In this document: piece after piece, positions 28,134 to 36,656 of the stretch
Numbering within the stretch: position 1 is the stretch's first letter
Layout: each line of letters begins with the position of its first letter
Origin: Pacificispira sp965223125
Lineage (GTDB): Bacteria; Pseudomonadota; Alphaproteobacteria; UBA8366; Aestuariispiraceae
DNA: 64,000 nucleotides
Direction: 5' to 3'
Assembly (NCBI GenBank): GCA_965223125.1
Contig: OZ244984.1
Span: forward strand, 3,906,001-3,970,000
Made by a program: the position numbers and the translations under genes
The notes under the pieces: generated by a model
What the model saw: the letters and a program-made list of their open reading frames with translations, nothing else
The model's database searches: none
What the model was told of the DNA's origin: nothing

Positions 28134-28226
28134 ATAAAATGCCAATGTCGAAGAACCATTATTGTGTCAGCAAATCCATCATCTTCGGCCTGTCCAACCT
28201 GTCCGACACGGATTATACTCGCCGCC

Positions 28227-29015
28227 ATGCTGATCGCGACCTTCAATGTGAATTCCATCAAGGCCCGCCTGCCCCGCATCCTCGAATGGCTTGAGGAGGC
28301 GAAGCCCGATATTGCCCTGCTGCAGGAGTTGAAATGCGTCGATGACGACTTTCCGCGCCTGGAAATCGAGGGGCTTGGTTATCAGGCGGCGGTGCATGGC
28401 CAGAAGACCTATAACGGCGTCGCCATCCTGTCGCGCCACCCGATAGAAGATGTGACGCGCGGCCTGCCCGGCGATGAGGGCGACCCACAGTCACGCTATA
28501 TCGAAGCGACGATCCAGGGGCTGCGCGTTGCCTCGATCTATCTGCCCAATGGCAATCCGGTCGACAGCGAGAAATATCCCTACAAGCTGCGCTGGATGGA
28601 ACGGCTCTGCGATCACATCCGCACCTCTGTCCTGCCGCGCGAAATTCCGACGGTGCTGGGCGGGGATTACAATGTCTGTCCGACCGACGACGATGTCTAC
28701 GACCCCGTCGGCTGGGCGAATGACGCGCTCTGCCTGCCCGACAGCCGCAACCGGTTCCGGCGGCTGCTCAACCTGGGCCTGACCGAGGCCTATCGCGCGC
28801 TGCACCCGCATGAGGCGCACCGCTATTCCTACTGGGACTATGTGAAGGGACGCTGGCAGAAGGATGAGGGGGTTCGCATCGATCACCTGCTGCTCTCCCC
28901 CCAGGCCGCCGACCGTCTGGTCGCCTGCGACATCGACAAGACACCGCGGGCGAAGGAAAAACCCTCCGACCATACACCGGTCTGGTGTCGCCTGGATGGC
29001 GGTTCGGACGCCTGA
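28227..29015 (+). CDS. xth: exodeoxyribonuclease III
   Basis: A 262-residue exonuclease-endonuclease-phosphatase enzyme. The ExoIII motifs are visible: IATFNVNSIKARLPRILEWL at the N-terminus, LLQELKCVDDDFP with the metal-binding Glu, LGGDYNVCPTDDDVYDP, and the C-terminal RIDHLLLSP plus SDHTPVW with the catalytic Asp-His. It is an AP endonuclease and 3'-5' exonuclease in base-excision repair. The ATG at 28227 is used because residues upstream of it come from the repeat-bearing spacer. The next gene starts 4 bp after its stop. Confidence 0.95.
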   Translation: MLIATFNVNSIKARLPRILEWLEEAKPDIALLQELKCVDDDFPRLEIEGLGYQAAVHGQKTYNGVAILSRHPIEDVTRGLPGDEGDPQSRYIEATIQGLRVASIYLPNGNPVDSEKYPYKLRWMERLCDHIRTSVLPREIPTVLGGDYNVCPTDDDVYDPVGWANDALCLPDSRNRFRRLLNLGLTEAYRALHPHEAHRYSYWDYVKGRWQKDEGVRIDHLLLSPQAADRLVACDIDKTPRAKEKPSDHTPVWCRLDGGSDA

Positions 29016-29018
29016 CCC

Positions 29019-29786
29019 GTGACCGGTTCCGACACGCTGGTTCTACAAAGCCACAATTTCCAGGTCCTGCGCGGCTGGATCGGGCAATGCGCCGACAGCA
29101 CGCGGCGTTGGGCCGAGGCACGGGGTTATGACTATCGCTTTCTGGGGGACGAGATTTTCGATCTGCTGCCGGACGCTCTGCGCCTGAAACTGCTGGGGCG
29201 GATGCCGATCCAGGCCGATCTGGCCCGCCTGCTGCTGCTGCGCGATGCGCTGGAGGACGGCTATCGCCGGGCGGTCTGGATCGATGCGGATGTCCTGATC
29301 TTCGCCCCCGACCGGCTGGACCTCGACAGCATCCCCGAAAGCCAGGCCTTCGGGCGCGAACTCTGGGTCGAGGAGGATATCGCCGGACGGCTGAAGACAT
29401 GGCGCAACGCCCATAATGCGATCTGCCTGTTCCGGCAGGGCGACCCGGTCCTCCCCTTCCTGATCCATACCACGGAATGCATCCTCGCGCGCATCGACCC
29501 GGACGCGATCGCGCCGCAGATCGTCGGCCCCAAACTCCTCACCGCCCTGGACACTATTGCAGGATTCGGTCGGATCGACACGGTCGGCGCGGCAAGCCCG
29601 CCCGTGCTCCGGGATATCGACCAGGGCGGCGGCCCGGCCCTGGATGCCCTCCACACCGCGATTGCCAAGGACAAGCTCCCGCCCCCGGCCGCACTCAATC
29701 TCTGCGCCTCACTGAATTCCGGCGTCGAGGCACAGGCGCGACTGGACCGTGTCGTGGCGCGGTTGCTGGAGCGGGGTCGGGTGTGA
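29019..29786 (+). CDS. glycosyltransferase-like hypothetical protein
   Basis: A 255-residue protein beginning with GTG, 3 nt after the exonuclease III stop, so translational coupling is likely. The sequence has an N-terminal beta-alpha start (LVLQSHNFQVLRGWIGQC, then RGYDYRFLGDE), a helix with QADLARLLLLRDALEDGY, and a DxD-like motif WIDADVLIF near residue 88. This arrangement resembles nucleotide-sugar glycosyltransferases of the GT-A fold (mannosyl/galactosyl type). No other domain or signal peptide is seen. I am confident that it is a gene and moderately confident of the fold; donor and acceptor are unknown. Confidence 0.72.
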   Translation: MTGSDTLVLQSHNFQVLRGWIGQCADSTRRWAEARGYDYRFLGDEIFDLLPDALRLKLLGRMPIQADLARLLLLRDALEDGYRRAVWIDADVLIFAPDRLDLDSIPESQAFGRELWVEEDIAGRLKTWRNAHNAICLFRQGDPVLPFLIHTTECILARIDPDAIAPQIVGPKLLTALDTIAGFGRIDTVGAASPPVLRDIDQGGGPALDALHTAIAKDKLPPPAALNLCASLNSGVEAQARLDRVVARLLERGRV

Positions 29787-30054
29787 ATCTGAGTCGGTGT
29801 TCCGCCCGGATGAGTGGTCCCGGCGCGGATGGGAAGCGGGTAGTGGTGGAGCATACGGACTCCAATCACAACCCGTTTTCTTACCTTCGGTGAACAGGTC
29901 AATCAGTGCATGCGTCGAGACCGTCTAACCCGCGGAAATAGTACCTCTGGACCTGATATTCACCTGCCTTTATAGTTCTGTTCGTGAATGGTGGACCTTT
30001 GCTGCCGAGACGGACAATTTCCGCAATCAGGGCGAGATATAAGCAAAAGTATAA

Positions 30055-30788
30055 TTATAAAAGGGGCTGTCCCAGATAACCCGGTTTGGGGGTTATCATG
30101 GGGTCCATGCGCAAGAGCCGTCTGAGTCACTACAAGCAGGATCGTTTGATCGAGCATTTTGTCGCCGGGACGACGGCTCGTACGGCAGCTTGTCTTTGTG
30201 GCGTGAACCGCAAGACAGCGGCGTTCTATTATCATCGGTTGCGCGAGGTCATCGCCTATGAGCTTGAGGCCGAAAGCGAGGCGATGTTCGGTGGCGAGAT
30301 CGAGGTGGACGAAAGCTATTTCGGCGGCAAGAGAAAGGGCAAGAGAGGTCGTGGTGCGCCGGGGAAAGTCCCGGTTTTCGGGCTTCTCAAGCGTGGCGGG
30401 AAGGTTTATACGAAGATCATTCCCGATGCTTCCGGCGCTACTCTGTTGCCGATTATTGAGGGCAAGGTCATCCCCGACAGCATCGTCTATTCCGACTGCT
30501 GGAAGGGCTACAACGCGCTCGACGTCTCCGACTTCAAACACTTTCGGATCAATCACTCGGAGCTGTTCGCCGACAAGCGGAACCACATTAACGGGATCGA
30601 GAATTTCTGGAACCAGGCCAAGCGTCACATGCGTAAATTCAACGGTGTCCCGAAGGCCCATTTCGGTCTATTTTTGAAGGAGTGCGAGTGGCGGTTCAAC
30701 AACAGCGATCCGTCAGATCAATTAGCTCAACTCAGACAATGGGTTAAGCGTCAGCTCAGGTAGTTATCTGGGACAGCCCCTTATAAAA
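30055..30788 (+). mobile_element. IS1595-family (ISXO2-like) insertion sequence with 8-bp target duplication
   Basis: The element spans 30063-30780 (718 bp). Its ends are perfect 18-bp inverted repeats, GGGGCTGTCCCAGATAAC, at 30063-30080 and, inverted, at 30763-30780. Directly outside both ends lies the same 8 bp, TTATAAAA (30055-30062 and 30781-30788), a target site duplication of the size expected for IS1595. One intact transposase gene fills it. Intact ends, intact duplication and an open reading frame together indicate a recent insertion. Confidence 0.93.
30098..30763 (+). CDS. IS1595-family transposase
   Basis: A transposase of about 221 residues with the ISXO2-like DDE-type core. An N-terminal helix-turn-helix-like region (HFVAGTTARTAACLCGVNRKTA) precedes the catalytic stretches EVDESYFGGKRKGKRGRG, IVYSDCWKGY and HINGIENFWNQAKRHM. 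The frame is intact and its TAG stop overlaps the right inverted repeat. ATG codons at 30098 and 30107 are both possible starts. The length is a little short for the wider family but suits the compact IS1016-like members. Confidence 0.92.
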   Translation: MGSMRKSRLSHYKQDRLIEHFVAGTTARTAACLCGVNRKTAAFYYHRLREVIAYELEAESEAMFGGEIEVDESYFGGKRKGKRGRGAPGKVPVFGLLKRGGKVYTKIIPDASGATLLPIIEGKVIPDSIVYSDCWKGYNALDVSDFKHFRINHSELFADKRNHINGIENFWNQAKRHMRKFNGVPKAHFGLFLKECEWRFNNSDPSDQLAQLRQWVKRQLR

Positions 30789-30835
30789 AAAACTAAACCA
30801 AATTAATTTGATTTATTTTGAAGGGATACACAACT

Positions 30836-31213
30836 ATGGTAATAGCAAGCATTGTTGAAAAGTACAAATATCCAGTATCTCGTGAACGCTTCAGAGAATT
30901 TGTTTTTCAATTCTTGAGGAATGAAGAATTTCTAGAAATAATTAACCATTTTAGATATTTGAGAGAGAAGCAAGATTTTGAAGAAGCCCAAGATTTTGTG
31001 CGAGATCTAAAGCCGATCATAGACAAAGAGCTATCAGAATGTGAGGATGGGGTAAAACTTGCCGAAAATATTTATAGCGGTGTGGTTATCCTATTTTCCG
31101 TATTCTCTCCTGATGAAGTAAAAAATATATCGTTGGTTGATTTTTATTTTCCCATAGATAGGTACGATAAGCATATGCGTCTTAGTAGAGGCTATCCGCC
31201 GGTATTTAAGTAA
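30836..31213 (+). CDS. AT-rich hypothetical protein next to the IS
   Basis: A 125-residue protein without a recognised domain. It is rich in Glu, Lys, Phe and Ile (RFREFVFQFLRNEEFLEII, then DFVRDLKPIIDKELSECEDG), predicted mainly helical and soluble. AAGGGA lies 9-10 nt upstream of the ATG at 30836. Base composition is far more AT-rich than the chromosome around it, as with the KAP gene, so it is probably foreign. The IS inserted into the AT-rich DNA just upstream and may have cut its promoter or an upstream partner. I cannot assign a function. Confidence 0.6.
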   Translation: MVIASIVEKYKYPVSRERFREFVFQFLRNEEFLEIINHFRYLREKQDFEEAQDFVRDLKPIIDKELSECEDGVKLAENIYSGVVILFSVFSPDEVKNISLVDFYFPIDRYDKHMRLSRGYPPVFK

Positions 31214-31319
31214 ATATTGACGATACAAACTTGGTTCTGGAATTATGGTGACTGTGTACGTGATTAGAATTACGGAACTACGGTGACAATACACTAATTA
31301 ATCTTCATTTCATGCCCGT

Positions 31320-32078
31320 TCAACCTTCGTCCAGATGCTGGAATCCCAGAGCGACAACATACATTTCCGGGGATTCCTTGCGGCTGGAGGGTGGCTTCAT
31401 ATGATAGACGCGCTCGAAATCCTGTTTCAGGATTTTCAGCAGATCGTTCTCGGTACCGCCGGAAAATACTTTCGCAACGAAGGCCCCGCCGGGGGCGAGG
31501 ACTTCACGGGCGAAGGCATAGGCGGTTTCCACCAGGGCGACGACGCGCAGATGGTCTGTTGCCGGGTGGCCGGTGGTGTTGGAGGCCATGTCGGACAGGA
31601 CCACATCGGCCTGCCCCTGCAATTCCGCCTTCAGCCGGTCCGGCGCGTCGTCGTCCATGAAGTCGCCGATCAGAAGCACCGCGCCCGCAATCGGGTCGCA
31701 GGGCAGCAGGTCGATGCCGACCACCCGCGCCTCATCCCCGCAGCGATTCATGGCGATCTGGGTCCAGCCGCCGGGCGCACAGCCCAGATCGACGATCCGC
31801 GCGCCGGGTTTCAGAATCTGATACTTGTCATCGATATCGGCAAGCTTGAAGGCCGCACGCCCGCGATAGCCAAGCCGCTGCGCCTCCAGCACATAGGGGT
31901 CGTTCAACTGACGCTGCAGCCAGAGGGTTGAAGACAATTTCCGCCCCCGCGCCGTCTTGACGCGCACCTGGACGCCACGCGCATCGGCAACATTGCGGTG
32001 AGGCCCACCCGATTTCGCGCTACCCGGTTTTGACCCGCCCGGCTTCTTGCCGCCACCCTTGCCCGGTTTCTTCGCCAT
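31320..32078 (-). CDS. rlmE: 23S rRNA (uridine-2'-O-)-methyltransferase (FtsJ/RrmJ)
   Basis: A 252-residue protein. After a Gly/Lys-rich basic N-terminus typical of alphaproteobacterial RlmE comes the FtsJ fold: RAAFKLADIDDKYQILKPG with the catalytic Lys, the SAM motif VDLGCAPGGWTQIA, DVVLSDMASNTTGH, and FVAKVFSGG with the second Lys. The C-terminus has the final SSRKESPEMYVVALGF. It methylates the ribose of U2552 in 23S rRNA. The ATG at 32078 (MAKKPGKGGG) is preferred; the frame also extends to a GTG at 32126, whose sequence looks like the tail of a decayed upstream gene. Confidence 0.93.
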   Translation of the reverse strand: MAKKPGKGGGKKPGGSKPGSAKSGGPHRNVADARGVQVRVKTARGRKLSSTLWLQRQLNDPYVLEAQRLGYRGRAAFKLADIDDKYQILKPGARIVDLGCAPGGWTQIAMNRCGDEARVVGIDLLPCDPIAGAVLLIGDFMDDDAPDRLKAELQGQADVVLSDMASNTTGHPATDHLRVVALVETAYAFAREVLAPGGAFVAKVFSGGTENDLLKILKQDFERVYHMKPPSSRKESPEMYVVALGFQHLDEG

Positions 32079-32136
32079 GATTTTCAATACCTCTTTATCT
32101 CGTTCCGCTTTATCTCGTTTCGCCACTCTGATCTGC

Positions 32137-32283
32137 TTACACAGACCGGTGGGGACTTATGCTCTGAATGGGAACGGACTTGCCCACAATATGCCGTCTC
32201 GGATGTTCAGCAACATCCTGTATACAGTCAATATAGAGTTTTACTGGAAATTTCAGGCTTTGCAGGATGTACACGTAATACAT
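32137..32283 (-). pseudogene. GIY-YIG endonuclease remnant
   Basis: The translation starts MYYVYILQSLKFPVKLYID, which is the opening strand of single-domain GIY-YIG endonucleases, but the second half of the signature is corrupted (DCIQDVAEH instead of a GxT...R form). The frame ends after 48 residues, where intact members have about 80-95. The lost C-terminal half may persist out of frame up to the rlmE start (a QIRVAKRDKAE run), which is an inference. It lies between rlmE and tRNA-Gln. Confidence 0.6.
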
Positions 32284-32326
32284 GCCTGATGCCCCCAATT
32301 CGCCTTCGCCGAGGCTACGGCGGAAC

Positions 32327-32383
32327 AGCCTTCGCCCTGACACTCTCTGGCTTGCCCAGCCGAAGCCCGTCAGGGCGAAGGCT
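32327..32383. repeat. 15-bp inverted repeat at the 3' end of tRNA-Gln
   Basis: Arms AGCCTTCGCCCTGAC (32327-32341) and GTCAGGGCGAAGGCT (32369-32383) are exact inverted copies with a 27-nt loop. On the minus strand the hairpin begins at the very last base of the tRNA. It has no U-tract. It may help 3' processing or termination, or may be a short mobile palindrome that abuts the tRNA. Confidence 0.55.
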
Positions 32384-32457
32384 GGCTGGGGTGGAAGGAT
32401 TCGAACCTTCGCATGCCGGAATCAGAATCCGGTGCCTTACCGCTTGGCTACACCCCA
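32383..32457 (-). tRNA. tRNA-Gln (anticodon CTG)
   Basis: On the minus strand the acceptor stem TGGGGTG pairs with CACCCCA, followed by discriminator G and an encoded CCA. The anticodon arm is CCGGATTCTGATTCCGG with CTG at positions 34-36, and the T arm is CGAAGGTTCGAATCCTTC. All stems close without mismatches. Confidence 0.95.
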
Positions 32458-32515
32458 TCACCCTCTGCCGCAGGCGGGTCGCTGCGACGGGGCGGGTAAT
32501 AGCCATTTCGAAGGC

Positions 32516-33808
32516 TCAGGTCAACGCCTGCTTCGAATGCGCCCGCGACAGCAGGATCGCGCAGAGCCAACTGGCCAGAGCCATCGCCGCCGCCGTTGCC
32601 AGACACAGCACCAGACCACCGATCTGATAGCTGAGTCCCGACAGCAACGTCCCCAGCAAACGGCCCGCCGCATTGGACATGTAATAGAAGCCGACATCCA
32701 TCGACACCCGCTCCGCCTTCGAAAACGCCAGAATCAGATAGGAATGCAGGGCGGAATTGAGGGCGAAGACGATCCCGAAGATCAGCAGTCCGACGACCAG
32801 GACGGGAGTCAGCCAGTCGGTGCCGTCCCCTGCCCCGAAACCGATATGATCGGCTGCCGCCGCTGCGGCCATGAGTGCCGGGATCAGCACCAGAATACCG
32901 GCCCAGAGTCGCGCCCGGCCGACATTGCGTGCGATGCTGTCCGCACTGGCCCGCAACAGGGTCGGCGCGAAGGCCTGAACGATGCCATAGCCGATGATCC
33001 AGAGCGCCATGAAGCCGCCGATCAGGAAGAACGCCGTGCGATTCGCCTCTGCTGAGCCGTCGGAGAGCACGCTGTAGAAATAGATCGGAATGCCGACGAC
33101 GAACCAGACATCCCGCGCGCCAAACAGGAACAGCCGCGCCGCCGAGAGCCGGTTGATATTTGGATCTTTCGAGAAAACCTCCCCGAATTTGGCAGTTTTC
33201 CGGCCCGCTGGCAATCCGGCAGGCATCGCGACAACAACCGCGATCAGGATCACCGCAAGTACTGCAGCCATTCCCAGTACTGCCGCTGTGAAGCCAATGC
33301 CGCCCAGCAGCAGCGCGCCCAGCAGGAAGCCGATCCCCTTCACCGCATTCTTCGACCCGGTCAGCATCGCGACCCAGCGGAACAGGGCACCCGGCTGGTC
33401 AGCGGGGGCGAGCGTCTTGACCGCACTTTTCGCACTCATCTTCGAGAGGTCCTTGGCGATACCGGAAATGCCCTGTACCGCCATCACGAAGATCACTGAG
33501 ACCGTAATGGCCCAATCCGCATCCAGCCAGGCCAGCGCCACCAGGGCTGACACCTGCAACGCCAGACCGGCATAGAGCGTAGACGCGAGACCGAACCGTG
33601 CCGCGACCCAGCCCGCCGACAGATTGGTCGCCATCCCCATGAATTCATAGAGCAGGAAGAGATAGGCAAGCTGGATGGGTGAGAATCCCAATGTATGGAA
33701 ATGCAGCAGTACCAGCATACGCAAGGCACCGTCGGTCAGCATGAAGGCCCAATAGGCCGCCGTGACCGCGATATAAGCCGAAAGACCCGATGGCCGATCC
33801 GTGCCCAT
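32516..33808 (-). CDS. arsJ: ArsJ, organoarsenical (1-arseno-3-phosphoglycerate) efflux permease
   Basis: A 430-residue MFS protein with about 12 membrane segments. Several stretches are diagnostic of ArsJ as I recall it: YWAFMLTDGALRMLVLLHFH, GISGIAKDLSKMSAKSAVK, MLTGSKNAVKGIGFLLG, and SAARLFLFGARDVWFVVG. ArsJ exports 1-arseno-3-phosphoglycerate, made by a partner GAPDH from arsenate and glyceraldehyde-3-phosphate (published for Pseudomonas). The partner gene is directly upstream, with 2 nt between its stop and this ATG (RBS AGGGGA), so they are translated as a pair. No arsR, arsC or arsB is adjacent. Confidence 0.93.
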   Translation of the reverse strand: MGTDRPSGLSAYIAVTAAYWAFMLTDGALRMLVLLHFHTLGFSPIQLAYLFLLYEFMGMATNLSAGWVAARFGLASTLYAGLALQVSALVALAWLDADWAITVSVIFVMAVQGISGIAKDLSKMSAKSAVKTLAPADQPGALFRWVAMLTGSKNAVKGIGFLLGALLLGGIGFTAAVLGMAAVLAVILIAVVVAMPAGLPAGRKTAKFGEVFSKDPNINRLSAARLFLFGARDVWFVVGIPIYFYSVLSDGSAEANRTAFFLIGGFMALWIIGYGIVQAFAPTLLRASADSIARNVGRARLWAGILVLIPALMAAAAAADHIGFGAGDGTDWLTPVLVVGLLIFGIVFALNSALHSYLILAFSKAERVSMDVGFYYMSNAAGRLLGTLLSGLSYQIGGLVLCLATAAAMALASWLCAILLSRAHSKQALT

Positions 33809-33810
33809 GC

Positions 33811-34815
33811 CTATCCCCTTGCGACCAGCCGCGCGACATCGCCCAGACGACAGCAATAACCCCACTCATTGTCGTACCAGGCAAAGACCTTCACCTGCGT
33901 CCCGTTGACGACCATTGTCGAGGGGGCGTCGATAATGGCAGAGCGCGGATCATTGGTGTAATCAGCGGAGACGAGCGGGCGTTCTTCATAACCGAGAATA
34001 CCTTTCAGCCGATCCTCCGCCCAGGCCTTGAACAGCCCGTTCACCTCATCGACGCTGGTTTCCCGCACCATCTCGAAAACACAGTCGGTCAGCGACCCGT
34101 TCAACAGCGGCACCCGCACCGCATGGCCGTTCAGCCGCCCCTTCAGTTCAGGATAGATCACCGTGATCGCGGTTGCAGAGCCGGTCGTCGTCGGGATCAG
34201 CGAATTCAGCGCCGAACGGGCACGGCGCAGATCCTTTGCCGGGCGGTCGACGATGGTCTGGGTATTGGTGACATCATGGATCGTCGTGATTGATCCATGA
34301 CGGATCCCGATTTCCTCATGCAGCACCTTCACCACCGGGGCGAGGCAGTTGGTCGTGCAACTCGCCGCCGTCACCAGATGGTGGATCGCCGGATCGTAGA
34401 GATCATGATTGATGCCATAGACGAGGTTGAGGGCACCCGCCTCCTTCACCGGCGCGGAAACGACGACCTTCTTCACGCCCGCCGCATAATAGGGTTGAAC
34501 CTTTGCCACTGTCTTGAAGAACCCGGTGCAATCGACCACCAGATCGATACCCAGTTCCGCCAGGGGCAAGGCCTCTATGGTCTTTTCCGACGTGACCCGG
34601 ATGTGGGTCGTTCCGACGATCAGGTCATCGCCCTCGACCCGGATATCCCGATGCCAGCGGCCATGCACTGTGTCGAATTCCAGCAGATGGGCATGCTGGC
34701 CAGCATCGCCGACGGCATCGTTCAGCAGAACGATCTCCCCCACAATTCCACTATCGACCAGATCGCGCAACAGTAGTTTGCCGACACGCCCGAACCCGTT
34801 CAGCGCAATACGCAT
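33811..34815 (-). CDS. ArsJ-associated glyceraldehyde-3-phosphate dehydrogenase
   Basis: A 334-residue GAPDH. The Rossmann start is IALNGFGRVGKLLLRDLV; the catalytic Cys lies in TAASCTTNCLAPVVKVL; the active-site and inorganic-phosphate region follows (TTTGSATAITVIYPELKGRL), and the C-terminal AWYDNEWGYCCRL is present. Placed directly in front of arsJ, it is most likely the arsenate-detoxifying paralogue that forms 1-arseno-3-phosphoglycerate, not the glycolytic enzyme. This is a context-based inference. It probably starts the transcript; no metalloregulator gene is seen in the 294 bp upstream. Confidence 0.93.
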   Translation of the reverse strand: MRIALNGFGRVGKLLLRDLVDSGIVGEIVLLNDAVGDAGQHAHLLEFDTVHGRWHRDIRVEGDDLIVGTTHIRVTSEKTIEALPLAELGIDLVVDCTGFFKTVAKVQPYYAAGVKKVVVSAPVKEAGALNLVYGINHDLYDPAIHHLVTAASCTTNCLAPVVKVLHEEIGIRHGSITTIHDVTNTQTIVDRPAKDLRRARSALNSLIPTTTGSATAITVIYPELKGRLNGHAVRVPLLNGSLTDCVFEMVRETSVDEVNGLFKAWAEDRLKGILGYEERPLVSADYTNDPRSAIIDAPSTMVVNGTQVKVFAWYDNEWGYCCRLGDVARLVARG

Positions 34816-35109
34816 TGCGCGTCCTCCCGCCGCTTTGTTCCGAATACCAGTCTATTGCCAGCTTTTGCCTGTAATGACCATATTGAAACCACTGACTTTT
34901 GAGACAGTTTCATGACATCGCAACCATGCCGCATAGGCGGACGAAACACAGGCATATCGAACTTGTAATATGTTTTGGACATATGGAGAGAGAAATGCGC
35001 GAAGCTCCCGTCTTCGTGATCCGATGGCTCAAACCAGGCGTTTCCATACCGTCGAAAATCACTAAACTGGAACAGTCGTTCCAAAACTCAAACAGGCGAG
35101 GATTCACTG
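34816..35109. other. spacer between GAPDH and glutathione transferase genes
   Basis: A 294-bp region between two divergent genes that must hold both promoters. I see no convincing gene and no clear ArsR-type palindrome. Confidence 0.4.
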
Positions 35110-35811
35110 ATGACAATTCAACTCTACGAACTCTGCGGGCGTGATCCGGATATTCTGTTCAGTCCGAATGTCTGGCGGGTGAAAATGGCGCTGGCCCATA
35201 AGCAACTGGAATACAAGACGGTTCCCTGGCATTTCACCGACAAGAAGGCGATTGCCTTTTCCGGACAGGGCAAGGTTCCCGTCCTGACCGACGGCGATCG
35301 CACCGTAATCGATTCCTGGGATATCGCCCTGTATCTGGAAGACCGCTATCCGGATCGCCCGAGTCTGTTCGGCGGGGCAGCCGGTCGGGCCGGGGTGACA
35401 TTCGTGCGGCACTGGGCGGACAGCGCACTTTACACGACTGCCGCACCACTGGCCGTGCTTGGCGTCTGGAAATTGCTGGACGAGACGGATCAGGCCTATT
35501 TCCGGGAGACACGAGAAGCGCGTTTCGGCAAGAAGCTGGAGGATATTTGCGGCGACCCGGCCTTGCGCATCGAAGCCCTGCGCAAGGCTGCCGCACCGCT
35601 GCGGACCATGCTGGCTGACCAGCCCTATATCGGAGGGGAGACGCCGCTGTTTTCCGATCATCTGGCGTTTGCTCCCCTGCAATGGTTGCGCTGCGTCACC
35701 ATGCATACCTTATTTGAGGCGGATGATCCGGTCGATGCCTGGCTGCAGCGCCTGCTGAAAGCCTATGGCGGTATTGCCGGATCCGCCGGAACCATTCGCG
35801 ATGCCGCCTGA
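35110..35811 (+). CDS. glutathione S-transferase family protein
   Basis: A 233-residue protein. The N-terminal thioredoxin-like domain has the start IQLYELCGRDPDILFSPNVW, the cis-Pro motif GKVPVLTDGDRTVIDSWDIALYLE (glutathione-binding Ser/Asp) and then the all-helical C-terminal domain. The first-strand region with FSPNVWRV suggests Ser or Asn as the activating residue. It conjugates or reduces small molecules with glutathione; the substrate is unknown. A second, different glutathione transferase follows 38 bp downstream, so the two form an operon. It is divergent from the arsenic genes, which may or may not be functional. Confidence 0.9.
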   Translation: MTIQLYELCGRDPDILFSPNVWRVKMALAHKQLEYKTVPWHFTDKKAIAFSGQGKVPVLTDGDRTVIDSWDIALYLEDRYPDRPSLFGGAAGRAGVTFVRHWADSALYTTAAPLAVLGVWKLLDETDQAYFRETREARFGKKLEDICGDPALRIEALRKAAAPLRTMLADQPYIGGETPLFSDHLAFAPLQWLRCVTMHTLFEADDPVDAWLQRLLKAYGGIAGSAGTIRDAA

Positions 35812-35849
35812 GACGAGGTCGCGAAAAATTCGACAAGGAGCCAGCCCAG

Positions 35850-36548
35850 ATGATTGACGTCCATTTCTGGCCGACCCCCAACGGTCACAAGATCACCCTG
35901 TTCCTGGAAGAATCCGGGACGCCCTATACGCTGAAGCCGGTCAATATCGGTGTCGGTGAACAGTTCAACCCGGATTTCCTGAAGATCGCACCAAACAACC
36001 GGATGCCGGCCATCGTTGATCATGCGCCAGAAGATAGTGGAGAACCCGTCTCGGTCTTTGAATCCGGCGCGATCCTGCTGTATCTGTCCGGCAAGGTGGG
36101 GCAGTTCGGCGGGCAGACCCTGCGCGAAAAGGTCGAAGTGACCCAATGGCTGATGTGGCAAATGGGCGGTCTTGGCCCGATGCTCGGCCAGAACCACCAT
36201 TTCAAGACCTACGCCCCGGAACCAATACCCTATGCCATCGACCGCTATGTGAATGAAACGGCCCGGCTTTACGCTGTGCTGAACAAACGGCTGGCAGACC
36301 GGGAATTCGTTGCTGGAGAATATTCCATTGCCGACATGGCCTGCTATCCCTGGATCGTCGGCCATGAACGGCAGGGCCAAGATCTGAACGATTTTCCGAA
36401 CCTGAAACGCTGGTTCGAACAGATCGCTGCGCGTCCGGCGACGATCCGCGCCTATGAGAAGGGTGAGAAACTGCGTACCGGCCCAACTATCACTGACGAG
36501 ACGCGAAAAATACTGTTTGGGCAGGGCCGGGAAACGGTGAAGCCGTAA
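35850..36548 (+). CDS. glutathione S-transferase, YfcG/Ure2p-like (nu class)
   Basis: A 232-residue protein. The N-terminal run IDVHFWPTPNGHKITLFLEE with Thr-Pro-Asn, the NNRMPAIVDH cis-Pro loop and VFESGAILLYLS are characteristic of YfcG-like disulfide-bond reductases. The C-terminal domain includes EYSIADMACYPWIVGHE. YfcG enzymes bind two glutathione molecules and act as disulfide reductases rather than classical transferases (family knowledge). It is the second gene of a two-gene unit and is followed by a good terminator (36577-36614). Confidence 0.92.
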   Translation: MIDVHFWPTPNGHKITLFLEESGTPYTLKPVNIGVGEQFNPDFLKIAPNNRMPAIVDHAPEDSGEPVSVFESGAILLYLSGKVGQFGGQTLREKVEVTQWLMWQMGGLGPMLGQNHHFKTYAPEPIPYAIDRYVNETARLYAVLNKRLADREFVAGEYSIADMACYPWIVGHERQGQDLNDFPNLKRWFEQIAARPATIRAYEKGEKLRTGPTITDETRKILFGQGRETVKP

Positions 36549-36576
36549 CATCCTGAATTCAATTACAAATCACCTG

Positions 36577-36614
36577 AACCCCGTTGGAGGAATGACACTT
36601 CCGGCGGGGTTTTT
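36577..36614 (+). terminator. intrinsic terminator after the glutathione transferase pair
   Basis: ACCCCG and CGGGGT arms, with an inner GGAGG/CTTCC pairing, are followed by TTTTT at 36610-36614. It lies about 30 nt after the stop codon. Confidence 0.75.
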
Positions 36615-36656
36615 CGTGTCGCGAAATCATCAGAAACCGCCCCTATTTTCGGCATT

